Source: JABWBH01 sp964526695 | GTDB taxonomy: Bacteria; Planctomycetota; Phycisphaerae; UBA1845 | NCBI GenBank assembly: GCA_964526695.1 | Contig: CAZGJA010000040.1 | Coordinates: 9,091 to 73,090, forward strand | DNA: 64,000 nt | Direction of reading: 5' to 3' | Part shown: positions 9,420 through 18,499 of the stretch, piece after piece | Layout of the letters: each line of letters opens with the position of its first letter | Numbering within the stretch: the first letter of the stretch is position 1 | Made by a program: the position numbers and the translations under genes | The notes under the pieces: model-generated | What the model was told of the DNA's origin: nothing | What the model saw: the letters and a program-made list of their open reading frames with translations, nothing else | Databases searched by the model: none

Positions 9420-10643
9420 ATGAAGCCACGTCATCTCCTCGCCGCGGCGCCCGCCCTGCTTCTGGCCGCATGTAATGCCGACCTCAATTCAGACCCCAGT
9501 GGATTGTTCGAACCGTTCTCCGACGCGATGAACAACATCGAGCGCCGCATCCAGCAGGGGCTTGCCGATCCGCTCGACAGCGATCCCTACCCGCTGCTCA
9601 TCGGCGGCGACGATGTTCGCGTCCTCTACGCCACCAACCTCGGCGACATTCGACTGAACTACAAAGGGAATACCAACGACATCGTCCTGCCCGGCTTCAT
9701 CGGCCCCAGCAACCTGTATGAGCATCGCAACGGACGGCGAGAACTCATCCGCCCCTTGATACCCTCCGGCGCGTTTGGAGAATTGACCACTGACGGTGAC
9801 TGGATTGCGTACACTTGGGATACGGACTTGGAAGCCGCGTATTCGCCTCTGCAGGTGATCGTAGGGCGGATCGGATCGATCCTCGACGATACGACGGTTT
9901 TCGAGGAAGACATGTCAGCGCCCACGTATGAGCAGCTCATGCCGAATTCGCTCGTGCTCACCGAGAACCGTCTGGCCTATCTCTTCGCGCGACTACGCTA
10001 CGGCTCGAATTCGGAGAGCAGCGACAGCGAATGGATCCTCAGGATCCTCGTCCTCGAACCAGATGTCGGCTGGCGAAGCGACGAGGAACTGGTCCTGGAC
10101 TGGTTCACGCTCCATTTCCAGCTCCGAGGAGATACCCTGGCTTATGTCAGTGTGAATAGCGTGAATAATGAGCTTGGCGCGTTCCGTATCACCCTCCACA
10201 ACTTGGACTCCGGGGAGAGCCGGGTGATCCAGGAGAGCGTCCGAAACCAATGGTCTGAGGATGTCCCGCTCTACCTGACGCTGAACGCCCTCGTTTGGAG
10301 CGAACCCACATCCGGCGGCTTGTCGCGCGTCACGCGTTACGACCTTCCGAGCGACGAAGTGCGCGTCTGGTCTGACTCCGTCGTGGGAGTACTGACAGGC
10401 GCCACGGACGAGTTTTTCATCACCGAAGAGTTCGTTGAGAACTTCCCAGACGAAGCCAATCGCATCGTCGTTCGCCGCTACAACGCGGAGGGCGTCGTCA
10501 CCAAGCTCGCCGATTTCCGCGCCGACGGCCTCGCCGGGCAGTCGCGCATCCTCGGCAACCGCGCCGCGTGGGTGAACCCGGACCGCGAAATCGTCCTCGC
10601 CCCGCTCGCCGGCGGCGATCGAAAGCAGTTCAAGCCGTTCTGA
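9420..10643 (+). CDS. Putative lipoprotein, beta-propeller-like
   Basis: This 407-residue protein starts at ATG 9420, with GGAGG about nine bases upstream. Residues 1-18 are a lipoprotein signal peptide with lipobox LLAAC (Cys18). The rest is acidic and rich in Asp, Ser, Trp and Tyr, with repeated short strands that pair a value with a label (VRVLYATNLGD, RLAYLFARLRYG, NALVWSEPTSGG). This resembles TolB/WD-like propellers but no family motif is decisive. The stop codon falls inside the first unit of a 25-bp tandem repeat that continues into the spacer (10629-10728), so the last residues (QFKPF) are encoded by repeat DNA. Function is unknown. Confidence 0.75.
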   Translation: MKPRHLLAAAPALLLAACNADLNSDPSGLFEPFSDAMNNIERRIQQGLADPLDSDPYPLLIGGDDVRVLYATNLGDIRLNYKGNTNDIVLPGFIGPSNLYEHRNGRRELIRPLIPSGAFGELTTDGDWIAYTWDTDLEAAYSPLQVIVGRIGSILDDTTVFEEDMSAPTYEQLMPNSLVLTENRLAYLFARLRYGSNSESSDSEWILRILVLEPDVGWRSDEELVLDWFTLHFQLRGDTLAYVSVNSVNNELGAFRITLHNLDSGESRVIQESVRNQWSEDVPLYLTLNALVWSEPTSGGLSRVTRYDLPSDEVRVWSDSVVGVLTGATDEFFITEEFVENFPDEANRIVVRRYNAEGVVTKLADFRADGLAGQSRILGNRAAWVNPDREIVLAPLAGGDRKQFKPF

Positions 10644-10728
10644 CCTGAGTCGATGCAAGTTCTTCCAGTCTGGATCGATTCAAGTCGTTCTGATCCGGGT
10701 CATTTCGAGCCGTTCAGATGTGAGTCAA
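10629..10728. repeat. Four tandem 25-bp repeats across a stop codon
   Basis: Four 25-bp units begin at 10629, 10654, 10679 and 10704. They follow the pattern TTCAAG(C/T)CGTTCTGA plus ten bases ending GAGTC or similar. Unit 1 contains the TGA stop (10641-10643) of the upstream lipoprotein gene. The units are diverged by several substitutions but keep exact length. Confidence 0.75.
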
Positions 10729-11319
10729 CCTCGCCGGTCGTCCCTGCGGGCGCCGGTTCCTTTCCTCCCCATTCGAGGGAGGGGGCTGCGGGGGGTGTGC
10801 GCCACAACCGCGCCGAGTTGCAGCTCGCATGCATCCTCAAACTGATCCAGCGCTCATTCGCCGCGGAAGAACCCCACTCTCGGCCTCCCCCTGAGAGGGG
10901 GAGGGTTTCTCAACCGCCCTCCCTCCCTGGGAGGGGAGAGCGGCAGGGTTACGCACCCGCACCTCTCGGTCCCGAATGTACGACGAGAGTGGCGCGGCTT
11001 GGCGCGCTCGCCAGGCCGTCCCACCCGCCTGCCTCCCCGGGCAGGTTCGGCGCTGGGATCCCGTCGCGCCCCCGGGCGCTGGAAAATCGACCGAGGCCGG
11101 CGCATTTCCCAGACCCGCGGGAGCTGGGTACAATCATGCGCCCGCTTCCCACCGCGGGCGGGATCGCCGGCGCGCATCGGGGTGGCTTTGCATCCACGGG
11201 ATGCGCCGGTTGCCGCCGGGTTCACGGCGCGGCTCGACCGGTCGAGGCGAGCGCGGACTGGCGAACGCGCGGGAACGGGATTGCGACGGGAACGCAGACA
11301 CTTAAACCGGGGGATCGTC
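10729..11319. other. Intergenic region upstream of the DUF4159 gene, no gene seen
   Basis: It holds G-rich and C-rich palindromic pieces around GAGGGAGGGGGC (10783) and CCCTGAGAGGGGGAGGG (10889), and a degenerate copy of the GGTGGCAC element at 10986-11027. Open frames cross it but lack a start context and coding character. Confidence 0.45.
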
Positions 11320-14292
11320 GTGAGAACATCAACGTATCGCCGCGCCCTGCTGGGTCTGGCGGCTTGCGCCCTTGGACTGCTCGGCATCAATGCGATGGCG
11401 GGACCGAACCTCGTGGCCGTCGGCTTCTTCGACCTCGCACCCAAGCTGGCCGTGAACCGGTACAGCCTGACGGACCCGAAGACGGTCATCCTCGAGTTCG
11501 AGGGCGAGCACAACTTCGGGCGGATTTACGTCCAATCGAACTCACCGCGGTCGGTGGTGAAGCGCGACCTTCGTGCGTACTACTCGGGAGCGCGGGGCGG
11601 CGCGCCGGGGTACATGGTGTTCGACCGATCGGGGGCACAAAACCTCGAATCGCCCCGCATCTGGATCGAGTTCGACCTGAAAGGCGAGATTCGTCCGGGG
11701 CGCACGTACGAGTACGAGTGCGAGATGGGCGGCGAGAACGACATCGACGGCGGCATCCCCGCGATCATGCCGGCGTTCTGGGCGGACGGAAAGTCCTACG
11801 GCGTGCAGGTCACGCTCACGGAACCGGTCATCACCGGGGAGAAGATCGTTCGAACACGGTTTACCCGCGGCACGGTGACGATTCCGCAGTTCGAGCGCAT
11901 GACCTCCGGCGCGTCCATCATCGTCAAGCTCCCCGACAACTTCGGCAGCCGCTTCGGCGTCCAGCGCATGACGTTCCGCGAGATTGACGAGGAACTTAAG
12001 GCCGGTCTTGATCCGGAGATGCCCTCGCCCATCCGCTACATCGAAATCAAAACGCCGGTGGAGGGGCAGATCTTCGACGCGCTGCAGAAGGAGCGGGAGT
12101 TCTTCCTCGACGGCCTGAAGAACAATCCCGACCACTTCCTGGACCTCGGCGACCGCGAGCAATCGATCGCGCTGACGGCGACGGTGGTCAGCGCCTTGGG
12201 CGAGCTGGGCGACCCCAAGCTCGAGGATCCGATGCGCAAGGCCATCGACTGGCTGGTGGAGCAGGTTCCGGAGCAGGGTCAGTTCTTCAGGCCGACCACC
12301 ATCGCCGCCCGGTTGCACACGGTGTCGCGATTCGGCGGCGTAGAAAAGTACCGCAAGCACATTACCCGCGACATGGACTACCTCGTGCGAGCGCAGTACG
12401 ACACTGGCGGCTGGTCAAGCGTGAGTTGGACCACACAGTCGGAAGCCGCGGCGAACACCTCGCCTGACCACAATTCGACGTTCTCGGTCATGTGGGCGCT
12501 GCGCGAATCGACGTTCGCCGGCGTGGAAGCCCCCAGCAAAGTGTGGCGGAACGCCACGCAGTATTGGACGACGGCCCAGTCCGACCTGCGCAGCGGCGGA
12601 TTCCGCCACAAGCTTGAGCAATACGGCGGGTTGAGCGAAAACGTCTCCGACGAGTACACGGCGATGGGGCTGACCGGCTTGATGCTCTCCTTGGAAATGG
12701 CCTCCGGACCCGGTTCGCGGGACTGCAAGCAGTTCCTGGCGCACAAGCCGGTGCTGAAAGGCATCGAGGCGGCGGCGCGATGGCTGGATGAGCGTTACGG
12801 CGACGAATACGCTGGGCAGCTCATGCAGGAGCTCGACCGTGCTCAACCGCTTGAGCCGTTCAATCGACTGTGGTTCTTTCAGGCATTGCGGGCGGTCTCG
12901 GGCGTTCCGCGATTTAACGACAGAGATTATTTCCGCCTGGAAGCGGAGAAAATGTTCGACCCGCAGCGCGGGCTTTATGACTTCGGTTCCGGCCAATTTG
13001 TCGGCGGGGCGCCGGGGACCGCTGTTTGCATGGAGGCCTTCTCGATGGGCGCCTCCCCCACCGTGCTGCAGCGCCTTGTCGTCGGCGAAGGGCCTGAGGC
13101 CCGCGCCTACGAGCACAGTTGGGACGCCCAGCACGCGACGCGCTACATGATGGCGCAGCGCAAGCGCCCGCTGAACTGGCGGCGCTCCTCCATCGACCAG
13201 GACGTCCATGACTGGCTGGAAGTGCCCATGATGTTCCTCAACGTCGCCGGCGAGTGGAAGCCCACCAAGGAGGAGCTGGCCAAGCTCCGCGAATACGCCT
13301 TCAACGGCGGCACCATCCTGGTCAACATCGTGGCCACGCAGGAGGCGAAACGCGACGCCGTGACCTCCGCGCTGCGCGAGGCGTTCCCTGAATACGAGCT
13401 GCGCGCCATGCCCGCGGACCACCCGGCACTTTCGATCCGCGAGAAAATCGAAAAGCCGGTCGCGGCGAAGTTGCTCGGCAACGGCATCCGCGATTTCCTG
13501 TTCCTGGCCGACAAGGAGGACAGCGCCGACTGGTCGTGCGACTTCCACACCTACCGCACGAAGAAGGACCAGTCGGCCGACAAGTTCTCCTTCGTCAACA
13601 ACCTGTTGGACTACACGCTGGACGGCGCGCCCTTCCGCACGTCGTTCGACGGCACGACCCTTCCGCGCGGCTCGGCGCCGATGCGCGAGTTCCGCGTCGC
13701 CACCCTGGAAATCGGCGGCGACAAGGCGGTGTACCCTGACCTGCTCAAGACGCTGGACCAGGCCATGACCGGCAACTACCGCACGCACGTCGTCAGCGCC
13801 GGCTCCGGCGAGGCGCCGCTGCTGTGGGTCATGGTGACCGGCGAAAAGCCGCTGACGGCCGAGCAGAAGCAGCGCATCCTCGGGCACATACAGTCCGGCG
13901 GCTACCTGCTGGTGGACGTGGTCAGCGGCAACGCGAAATGGGGCGAGGCGGCATTGGCGGCGATCCGAAACCTCTCGACGGACATCAGCGCCCGCCCGAT
14001 GCGCACGCAGCACCCGACCTACACCGGCAAGATTCCCGGCACGCAGGGCTTCGACTCCCGCGGCGGACCGCTCCGCAAGGCGCTGACCAGCGAGTTGATC
14101 GAGCGGGGGCGCAACGAATTCTCAGTCCTCTACCTCAAGGGCGCGGAGTTCGGCGTGTTCAGCCACTATGATCTGTCGAGCGGGCTGACCTACAATCAGT
14201 TCCCCGGCTGCCGCGGGCTGCTGCCGGACGAGGCGCGCGAGCTGGTCATGAACGGCGTGCTGGCGGCCATGCAGCATGAAAAGCAGAAGTAG
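11320..14292 (+). CDS. Exported DUF4159-domain protein with cyclase-like repeats
   Basis: This protein of about 990 residues is read from GTG 11320, immediately ahead of a signal peptide (hydrophobic core ALLGLAACALGLLGINAMA). Residues about 20-240 are beta-rich. Residues 260-560 carry alpha-helical repeats of the prenyltransferase/squalene-oxidase type (DYLVRAQYDTGGWSSV, FSVMWALRE). Residues about 610-770 and 790-980 are two Rossmann-like DUF4159-type units, with EVPMMFLNVAGEWKP and KLREYAFNGGTILVN in the first and GHIQSGGYLLVDVVSG in the second. DUF4159 proteins are common near planctomycete surface and MoxR-like loci, but their activity is unknown. It leads a set with the genes at 14452 and 15678, all on the plus strand and all predicted to be exported. 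A cyclase or prenyltransferase reaction is not implied, since these repeats often serve binding. Confidence 0.8.
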   Translation: MRTSTYRRALLGLAACALGLLGINAMAGPNLVAVGFFDLAPKLAVNRYSLTDPKTVILEFEGEHNFGRIYVQSNSPRSVVKRDLRAYYSGARGGAPGYMVFDRSGAQNLESPRIWIEFDLKGEIRPGRTYEYECEMGGENDIDGGIPAIMPAFWADGKSYGVQVTLTEPVITGEKIVRTRFTRGTVTIPQFERMTSGASIIVKLPDNFGSRFGVQRMTFREIDEELKAGLDPEMPSPIRYIEIKTPVEGQIFDALQKEREFFLDGLKNNPDHFLDLGDREQSIALTATVVSALGELGDPKLEDPMRKAIDWLVEQVPEQGQFFRPTTIAARLHTVSRFGGVEKYRKHITRDMDYLVRAQYDTGGWSSVSWTTQSEAAANTSPDHNSTFSVMWALRESTFAGVEAPSKVWRNATQYWTTAQSDLRSGGFRHKLEQYGGLSENVSDEYTAMGLTGLMLSLEMASGPGSRDCKQFLAHKPVLKGIEAAARWLDERYGDEYAGQLMQELDRAQPLEPFNRLWFFQALRAVSGVPRFNDRDYFRLEAEKMFDPQRGLYDFGSGQFVGGAPGTAVCMEAFSMGASPTVLQRLVVGEGPEARAYEHSWDAQHATRYMMAQRKRPLNWRRSSIDQDVHDWLEVPMMFLNVAGEWKPTKEELAKLREYAFNGGTILVNIVATQEAKRDAVTSALREAFPEYELRAMPADHPALSIREKIEKPVAAKLLGNGIRDFLFLADKEDSADWSCDFHTYRTKKDQSADKFSFVNNLLDYTLDGAPFRTSFDGTTLPRGSAPMREFRVATLEIGGDKAVYPDLLKTLDQAMTGNYRTHVVSAGSGEAPLLWVMVTGEKPLTAEQKQRILGHIQSGGYLLVDVVSGNAKWGEAALAAIRNLSTDISARPMRTQHPTYTGKIPGTQGFDSRGGPLRKALTSELIERGRNEFSVLYLKGAEFGVFSHYDLSSGLTYNQFPGCRGLLPDEARELVMNGVLAAMQHEKQK

Positions 14293-14451
14293 TGTACTGC
14301 CTCTCTGAAACAGCAACGTATGCGAAACGGACGGGGGCGGGCCTCTAGCCCGCCGGCGGGCGAGGACGCCCGCCCCCCAACCCCGTCCCCCCAAGATTGA
14401 ACGCTGTGAAATTTGCGAGGCGTTACAGTAGTTTGGAACGGAAACGAACGC

Positions 14452-15648
14452 ATGAGCATAGCGAAGATGACAAGACGGCTGCCGGGCGTGGCGCTCGGCG
14501 CCCTGCTGGCGGCGGCTTCGGGCGCATGGGGCGCGACGATCGTTCTGAAGGACGGCTCGATCGTGGAGGGCGTGATCCTCAAGGAGAAGGAGACCTCCAC
14601 CACGATCCGCGTCCGCACGCCGTTCGACGAGCGCCTCATCAACCGCAAGGACATCGACAAGATCTTCGACGAGGAGGCCGTGGACCAGACCGGCCTGAGC
14701 AAGTTCGAGGAGCTGCCCGAGAAGGTCCGGTCGCTGCTCAACGCCCGGGCGGACTACCGGATGGGCAACTACCAGCGGGTCATCGACCGCCTTCAACCCT
14801 TCGCCGAGAAGGAGACGATGGCGGGGCTAAAATCGGCGATGCTCTGGCCGATCATCGAGGCCAAGGAGCGCGCCGCCCAGTGGGACGAAGTGCGGAAGAT
14901 GCTGGAGGAGCGCGAGAAGAACGGCACACCGGAAGACAAGCACCGCGCGCGGGCGCACCTCGACATCCTCGACGACAACAAGGAATGGGACTACAGCCTG
15001 CGCCGCGTGGACAAGGCCTGGGCGAGGAACTTTCTGCCCGTCGAGATGCGCGCCGACGCTCAGGATCCCAACGCGCTGGCGCGGCAGGACATGATGGCCA
15101 AGGCGCTGGAGGAGTATTGCAGCCAGCTCGTGCGCGACGAGAAGTCCGGCGTCGCCACGGTGCGTGAGCGCATGGACTTCCGCAAGACCGTCGAGGAGGT
15201 GCGCAAGCTCCCCAAGGGCGTGCGATCGCAGGACGTGCTGGAGCGCATGCCGTATTTCGAGGAACTGAGACGTGCGGAAACCTCGATCCACAAGGCGCAG
15301 GCCATCCTGCCGGGTTATGCCGACGCCTTCCAGCTTGACCTCATCCGCGCCGAGGGCGAGCAACTGTTCCGCGCCCTCGATACGCTCCTCGGCGAGGCGA
15401 TCCAGACCAGCCCGCTGAACATCCCCCTGCCCAAGACGCCCGACGCGGCCGCCCGCCAGCAGTGGCAGCAGGCCTGCGACGACTGGCTGGCCAAAACCGA
15501 CCCGGCCGAAAAAGTCGGCGATTACTTCCTTGACAAGCTGAACGCGTACCCGAAGGAAATGCGCATGGAGTGGCACATGATCCGGGACGTTCAGGATCGG
15601 TTGATTGAGATGCGCGAATCCGTGCGCCGGCAGCGGCGCACGCGCTAG
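14452..15648 (+). CDS. Exported protein of unknown function, SH3-like N terminus
   Basis: This 398-residue protein has a signal peptide at residues 1-26 (core LPGVALGALLAAASGAWG). A short beta segment follows (TIVLKDGSIVEGVILKE), resembling small SH3/Sm-like sheets that open many planctomycete envelope proteins. The rest is charged and helical, TPR-like in places, with many Glu, Lys and Arg. ATG 14452 is chosen because it opens directly onto the signal peptide; a longer frame to 14413 adds 13 unlikely residues. It is second in the DUF4159 set and 29 bp upstream of the protease gene, so co-transcription with 15678 is likely. No enzymatic motif was seen. Confidence 0.75.
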   Translation: MSIAKMTRRLPGVALGALLAAASGAWGATIVLKDGSIVEGVILKEKETSTTIRVRTPFDERLINRKDIDKIFDEEAVDQTGLSKFEELPEKVRSLLNARADYRMGNYQRVIDRLQPFAEKETMAGLKSAMLWPIIEAKERAAQWDEVRKMLEEREKNGTPEDKHRARAHLDILDDNKEWDYSLRRVDKAWARNFLPVEMRADAQDPNALARQDMMAKALEEYCSQLVRDEKSGVATVRERMDFRKTVEEVRKLPKGVRSQDVLERMPYFEELRRAETSIHKAQAILPGYADAFQLDLIRAEGEQLFRALDTLLGEAIQTSPLNIPLPKTPDAAARQQWQQACDDWLAKTDPAEKVGDYFLDKLNAYPKEMRMEWHMIRDVQDRLIEMRESVRRQRRTR

Positions 15649-15677
15649 AGGCTGCAACGAGTTTGGGAGAGACGCTC

Positions 15678-17567
15678 ATGAACCATCACCGTACAAAGCT
15701 GCCAGCGGCACTGGCCTTGCTCGCGGTCGCCTTCGGCGCGGCCTCGCCGGTCCGCGCGTCGGACCTGGACAAGGCGCGTGAATTGATCGCCAAGGAGCTT
15801 TGGACCGAAGCCATCGAGCCGCTCAAGAAGGAGATCGAGTCCAACCCCGGCAATGAGCAGGCCTACATGCTGCTCATCGAGGCGTGCGATCGGGGCAACC
15901 GGCCGGACGAGGCGATCGACACGTGCCGGCGGCTCTTGAGCATATCGCACAACGAGGAGCGTCGCTCGGCGGCGCGTTTCACGCTGGTGAAGCTCACGCG
16001 TGGGCAGCTTGAGGAAAAAGTCCACAGCGTCACGGGAAAGACGGAACTCGCGGACAACATGCGGATCAAGCTGCCGCCCATCGACGACGACCAGTGGAAG
16101 CGGCTTGAAGTCGTCGAAGACGCCACGTATCGGCCCAACTTCGAGCTGCAGGAGAACGTGCCGCCGTTCGAGTGGGACACACAGCACTTCCGCGTATTCG
16201 CCTGCAACGAAGAGCTTGCCAAGCTCGTCGCTGAAAACTCGGAAGCGTATCTGGATTTCATGACCAAGCGCCTTTTCGGCGGGCGCGAGTGGTCCTTCCG
16301 GCTGCCCATCATGGTGTACAAGGACGAGGCCGACTACATCAGCGTTGGCGGCGCTCCGCAAGGATCGCACGGCGTCACCAGCGGCGACTTCCTCGGACGC
16401 TCCCGGTGGGTCAAGATCTTCCAGCTCATCGAGCTGCGCGCCCCAGACAAGAGCACGCGGATCACCGTGTACAAGTACGCCATCGACAGCATCCTCTACC
16501 ACGAACTGACCCACGCGATGCTCAACGAGTTCTTCGGCAACGAGACGCCCCAGTGGCTGCACGAAGCCGTCGCCGGCCGGCTCGAGCAGACGCGCGACCA
16601 TTACGGCGAGGCCGCACGCCTCGCCCGGGCCGTGGTCGCCGGCGAGCATTTCCGCCTGCGCGACCTGTTCGATCAGGAGGGCTACCCGGCGCGCATCTCG
16701 CTCTTCTACGAAAGCGCGGCCATCATCGTGCTGTTCCTCTTCGAGGCGGGCGACGAGGCCATGTACACGTTCCTCAGCGAGCTTGCGAAGTACCCGCGCA
16801 ACGAGCGCCACGACGCGGCCTGCGCGGCGGTGTTCGGCCTCCCGCGCGAGAAGGCGGTTGAGGAATTCGAGAAACGCTGGGTGCAGTGGATGACCCGGCG
16901 CTACGTTAAGGATCTGGAGCCTGACGAGAGCGAAAAACCAGCCATCCCCGTGCAGGAAAGCTCCGACGCCGTGTTTCAGCCGGCGGTCAACGAGCTGGCC
17001 GCATTTCAGGCGATCTCCACCTGGCGCGACGTGGACCTTGGCTCGCTCAACGGTTTCGTCGGCATCGGCGGATCGAAGGAGGACTGGTCGTCGTCCGGCG
17101 GCCGGCTGGTATGCAAAGTGCCGAAAGGTGAGTCCAGCTTTCTCGGCATTCGCATGAAGGAGCTTAGCCCGCTGGTGGTCGAGTGCGAAGTCCGGTGGAC
17201 CGGCGACCCGGCGGAGGGCAGCGGCTGGATGGGCTTCAACCAGTTCAACGCCGACAAGCTTGACACCAAAGTCAACGTCCTCGCGCGGCTGCAGGATTCA
17301 AGCCCGCACACCCTGTACTGCATGTTGGCCGACGACCTGGCCCTTTACATGGACGGCAAGCTCATTTCGCGCGAGTCCGCCTTCATCCCCACGCGGGACA
17401 GCCGCGACATCGACTTCCCGCTGGCGCTAATGACGCAAAGCCAGATCGAGATCACCAAGCTGCGCGTGGCCCACATCGACAAGTTCCCCGGCGCGCCTCC
17501 GCCCGTGCCCGAGGGTACGCAGTCGCCGGAAGGCCAGCAGCCGACCCCGGAAGGCGGCCATCCCTGA
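15678..17567 (+). CDS. TPR and gluzincin (HELTH) peptidase-like protein
   Basis: This 629-residue exported protein has GGAGAG seven bases before ATG 15678 and a signal peptide at residues 1-27. Residues 28-95 look like two TPR units (ELWTEAIEPLKKEIESNPGN, NRPDEAIDTCRRLL). Residues 150-420 match the peptidase-MA/DUF1570 gluzincin layout: zinc-site HELTH in ILYHELTHAMLNEFFG, then the third-ligand-type Glu in WLHEAVAGRLEQ. Residues 440-610 form a beta-rich domain like laminin-G or DUF1080 (ECEVRWTGDPAEG, YCMLADDLALYMDGK), possibly glycan binding. The C-terminal tail is Pro/Glu-rich. It closes the three-gene set and is followed by a perfect 15-bp hairpin at 17621-17655. Zinc protease activity is inferred from HExxH only. 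Confidence 0.8.
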   Translation: MNHHRTKLPAALALLAVAFGAASPVRASDLDKARELIAKELWTEAIEPLKKEIESNPGNEQAYMLLIEACDRGNRPDEAIDTCRRLLSISHNEERRSAARFTLVKLTRGQLEEKVHSVTGKTELADNMRIKLPPIDDDQWKRLEVVEDATYRPNFELQENVPPFEWDTQHFRVFACNEELAKLVAENSEAYLDFMTKRLFGGREWSFRLPIMVYKDEADYISVGGAPQGSHGVTSGDFLGRSRWVKIFQLIELRAPDKSTRITVYKYAIDSILYHELTHAMLNEFFGNETPQWLHEAVAGRLEQTRDHYGEAARLARAVVAGEHFRLRDLFDQEGYPARISLFYESAAIIVLFLFEAGDEAMYTFLSELAKYPRNERHDAACAAVFGLPREKAVEEFEKRWVQWMTRRYVKDLEPDESEKPAIPVQESSDAVFQPAVNELAAFQAISTWRDVDLGSLNGFVGIGGSKEDWSSSGGRLVCKVPKGESSFLGIRMKELSPLVVECEVRWTGDPAEGSGWMGFNQFNADKLDTKVNVLARLQDSSPHTLYCMLADDLALYMDGKLISRESAFIPTRDSRDIDFPLALMTQSQIEITKLRVAHIDKFPGAPPPVPEGTQSPEGQQPTPEGGHP

Positions 17568-17620
17568 TCCGTTGGGTCGGGGTTCGGGGTGATCGGGCAA
17601 GAAGCGTAATCGTGCAAGGC

Positions 17621-17655
17621 ACGAGGCGCGATCGGAGTAACCGATCGCGCCTCGT
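17621..17655 (+). terminator. Perfect 15-bp hairpin after the DUF4159 set
   Basis: The arms ACGAGGCGCGATCGG (17621-17635) and CCGATCGCGCCTCGT (17641-17655) are exact inverted complements around the loop AGTAA. ACTGTTTCC follows. The T-tract is weak, so intrinsic termination is probable rather than certain. Confidence 0.7.
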
Positions 17656-17690
17656 ACTGTTTCCGACGTTTGTCCGGCGTAAGACCGACC

Positions 17691-17725
17691 GGGTGGCACG
17701 GTCTGGCGTACTCGCCAGGCCGTGG
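17691..17725. repeat. GGTGGCAC element core, reverse orientation
   Basis: GGGTGGCACGGTCTGGCGTA followed by CTCGCCAGGCCGTGG is the reverse complement of the core found at 30142-30173, 41942-41971 and 52816-52851. An ATTCCC...GGGAAT repeat follows at 17746-17775. Confidence 0.65.
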
Positions 17726-17745
17726 TGGTTGAAGAGCGAGCGCGC

Positions 17746-17775
17746 ATTCCCATGACCGCCTGCGCGGGAATGACG
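17746..17775. repeat. ATTCCC/GGGAAT REP-like palindrome
   Basis: ATTCCCATGACCGCCTGCGC followed by GGGAATGACG carries the CCTGCGCGGGAATGACG half of the REP-like family found at 18424-18482, 32938-32965 and 35984-36006. Confidence 0.6.
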
Positions 17776-17817
17776 GATCCCATTCCCGGTTTCAAGTTCC
17801 ATCGCGTGCCGCCGGCC

Positions 17818-18276
17818 CTACAGCCCGCAGTCCACGATGATCGGGCGGAAGCAGTTGGGCGGATCGAGAACTTCGCAAAACTGCTGCCCGACGCGATTCT
17901 CCAGCACCAGCTTCGCAAGCCGCCCATTGAACGGCACGCAGAACGGCTGACCGTTCACGCCGATCAGCACGTTCTTCTGCGGACCGGGACCGGGATCCGG
18001 CGGAACGAGCTTGACCTTGACGATCAGCAGCCCGATGACCCGCAGCCTGCACCGAGCCTTGAATCGCAGCAGCTCCTCGCAGGGCGGAATGCCCGGGCAG
18101 CCCTGCGGCGACCGGTCGCCCCCAACCGCCGCCGCATCCAGCGCCGATGCAGGCTCGCCCCCACCGCCGCCGCGTGGCGGATCCCAACTCATGCACGAGC
18201 CGTACGAGCGCACGCCCACGCAAACGATGACGACGGACAATCCGGCGATGACGCGCAGTTTCCACGAGGTGGTCAT
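17818..18276 (-). CDS. Small exported Cys-rich protein
   Basis: This 152-residue protein has a signal peptide (residues 1-25, core VIAGLSVVIVCVGV) and a Gly-rich linker (RGGGGGEP). It then has a segment from about residue 65 to the end that resembles the C-terminal Cys module of the secreted proteins at 30515 and 53059. The similarity is an opening Cys, FKARC, a short strand pair with NGQPF and NGR, then late Cys residues and DPPNC ahead of IIVDC. Here the module is nearly the whole mature protein. ATG 18276 is chosen because it begins the signal peptide. It converges on the DUF4159 set; no partner gene is adjacent. Function is unknown. Homology to the other copies is inferred by eye and is weaker than between the two best copies. 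Confidence 0.65.
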   Translation of the reverse strand: MTTSWKLRVIAGLSVVIVCVGVRSYGSCMSWDPPRGGGGGEPASALDAAAVGGDRSPQGCPGIPPCEELLRFKARCRLRVIGLLIVKVKLVPPDPGPGPQKNVLIGVNGQPFCVPFNGRLAKLVLENRVGQQFCEVLDPPNCFRPIIVDCGL

Positions 18277-18423
18277 GGCATTCCTCCCGGCCGACAAGGG
18301 GTGCTCGACTCCCGACAACCCGAACGCTGACCCCTATTATACCCTTGAGTCGTGAATCCACGAACCCGCTTTCCCGCCGGTGCAACCCCGAATCCCCAGC
18401 CGCCGCAGGCCAAGGGCCACGCT

Positions 18424-18482
18424 CGTCATTCCCGCGCAGGCGGGAATCCAGTTCCGTCATTCCCGCGCAGGCGGGAATCCAG
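18424..18482. repeat. Two direct copies of a REP-like palindrome
   Basis: CGTCATTCCCGCGCAGGCGG followed by GAATCCAG occurs at 18424-18451 and again at 18455-18482. Each copy folds through ATTCCCGC/GCGGGAAT. Other copies or variants lie at 17746, 20848 (degenerate), 32865 (variant), 32938 and 35984. Confidence 0.85.
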
Positions 18483-18499
18483 TCGTCGCGGAGCGACGA
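18483..18499. repeat. TCGTCGC/GCGACGA palindrome
   Basis: TCGTCGCGGAGCGACGA is a palindrome joined to the preceding REP copy. The same unit occurs at 20819-20835 in a spacer, and twice in opposite orientations inside ygiQ (34909-34925 as a variant and 34991-35007). Confidence 0.75.

Noticed and set aside
12415..14013. 532-residue minus-strand frame opposite the DUF4159 gene
   Set aside because: It has no motif and is rich in Arg, Val and Leu, the usual result of reading a GC-rich gene backwards.
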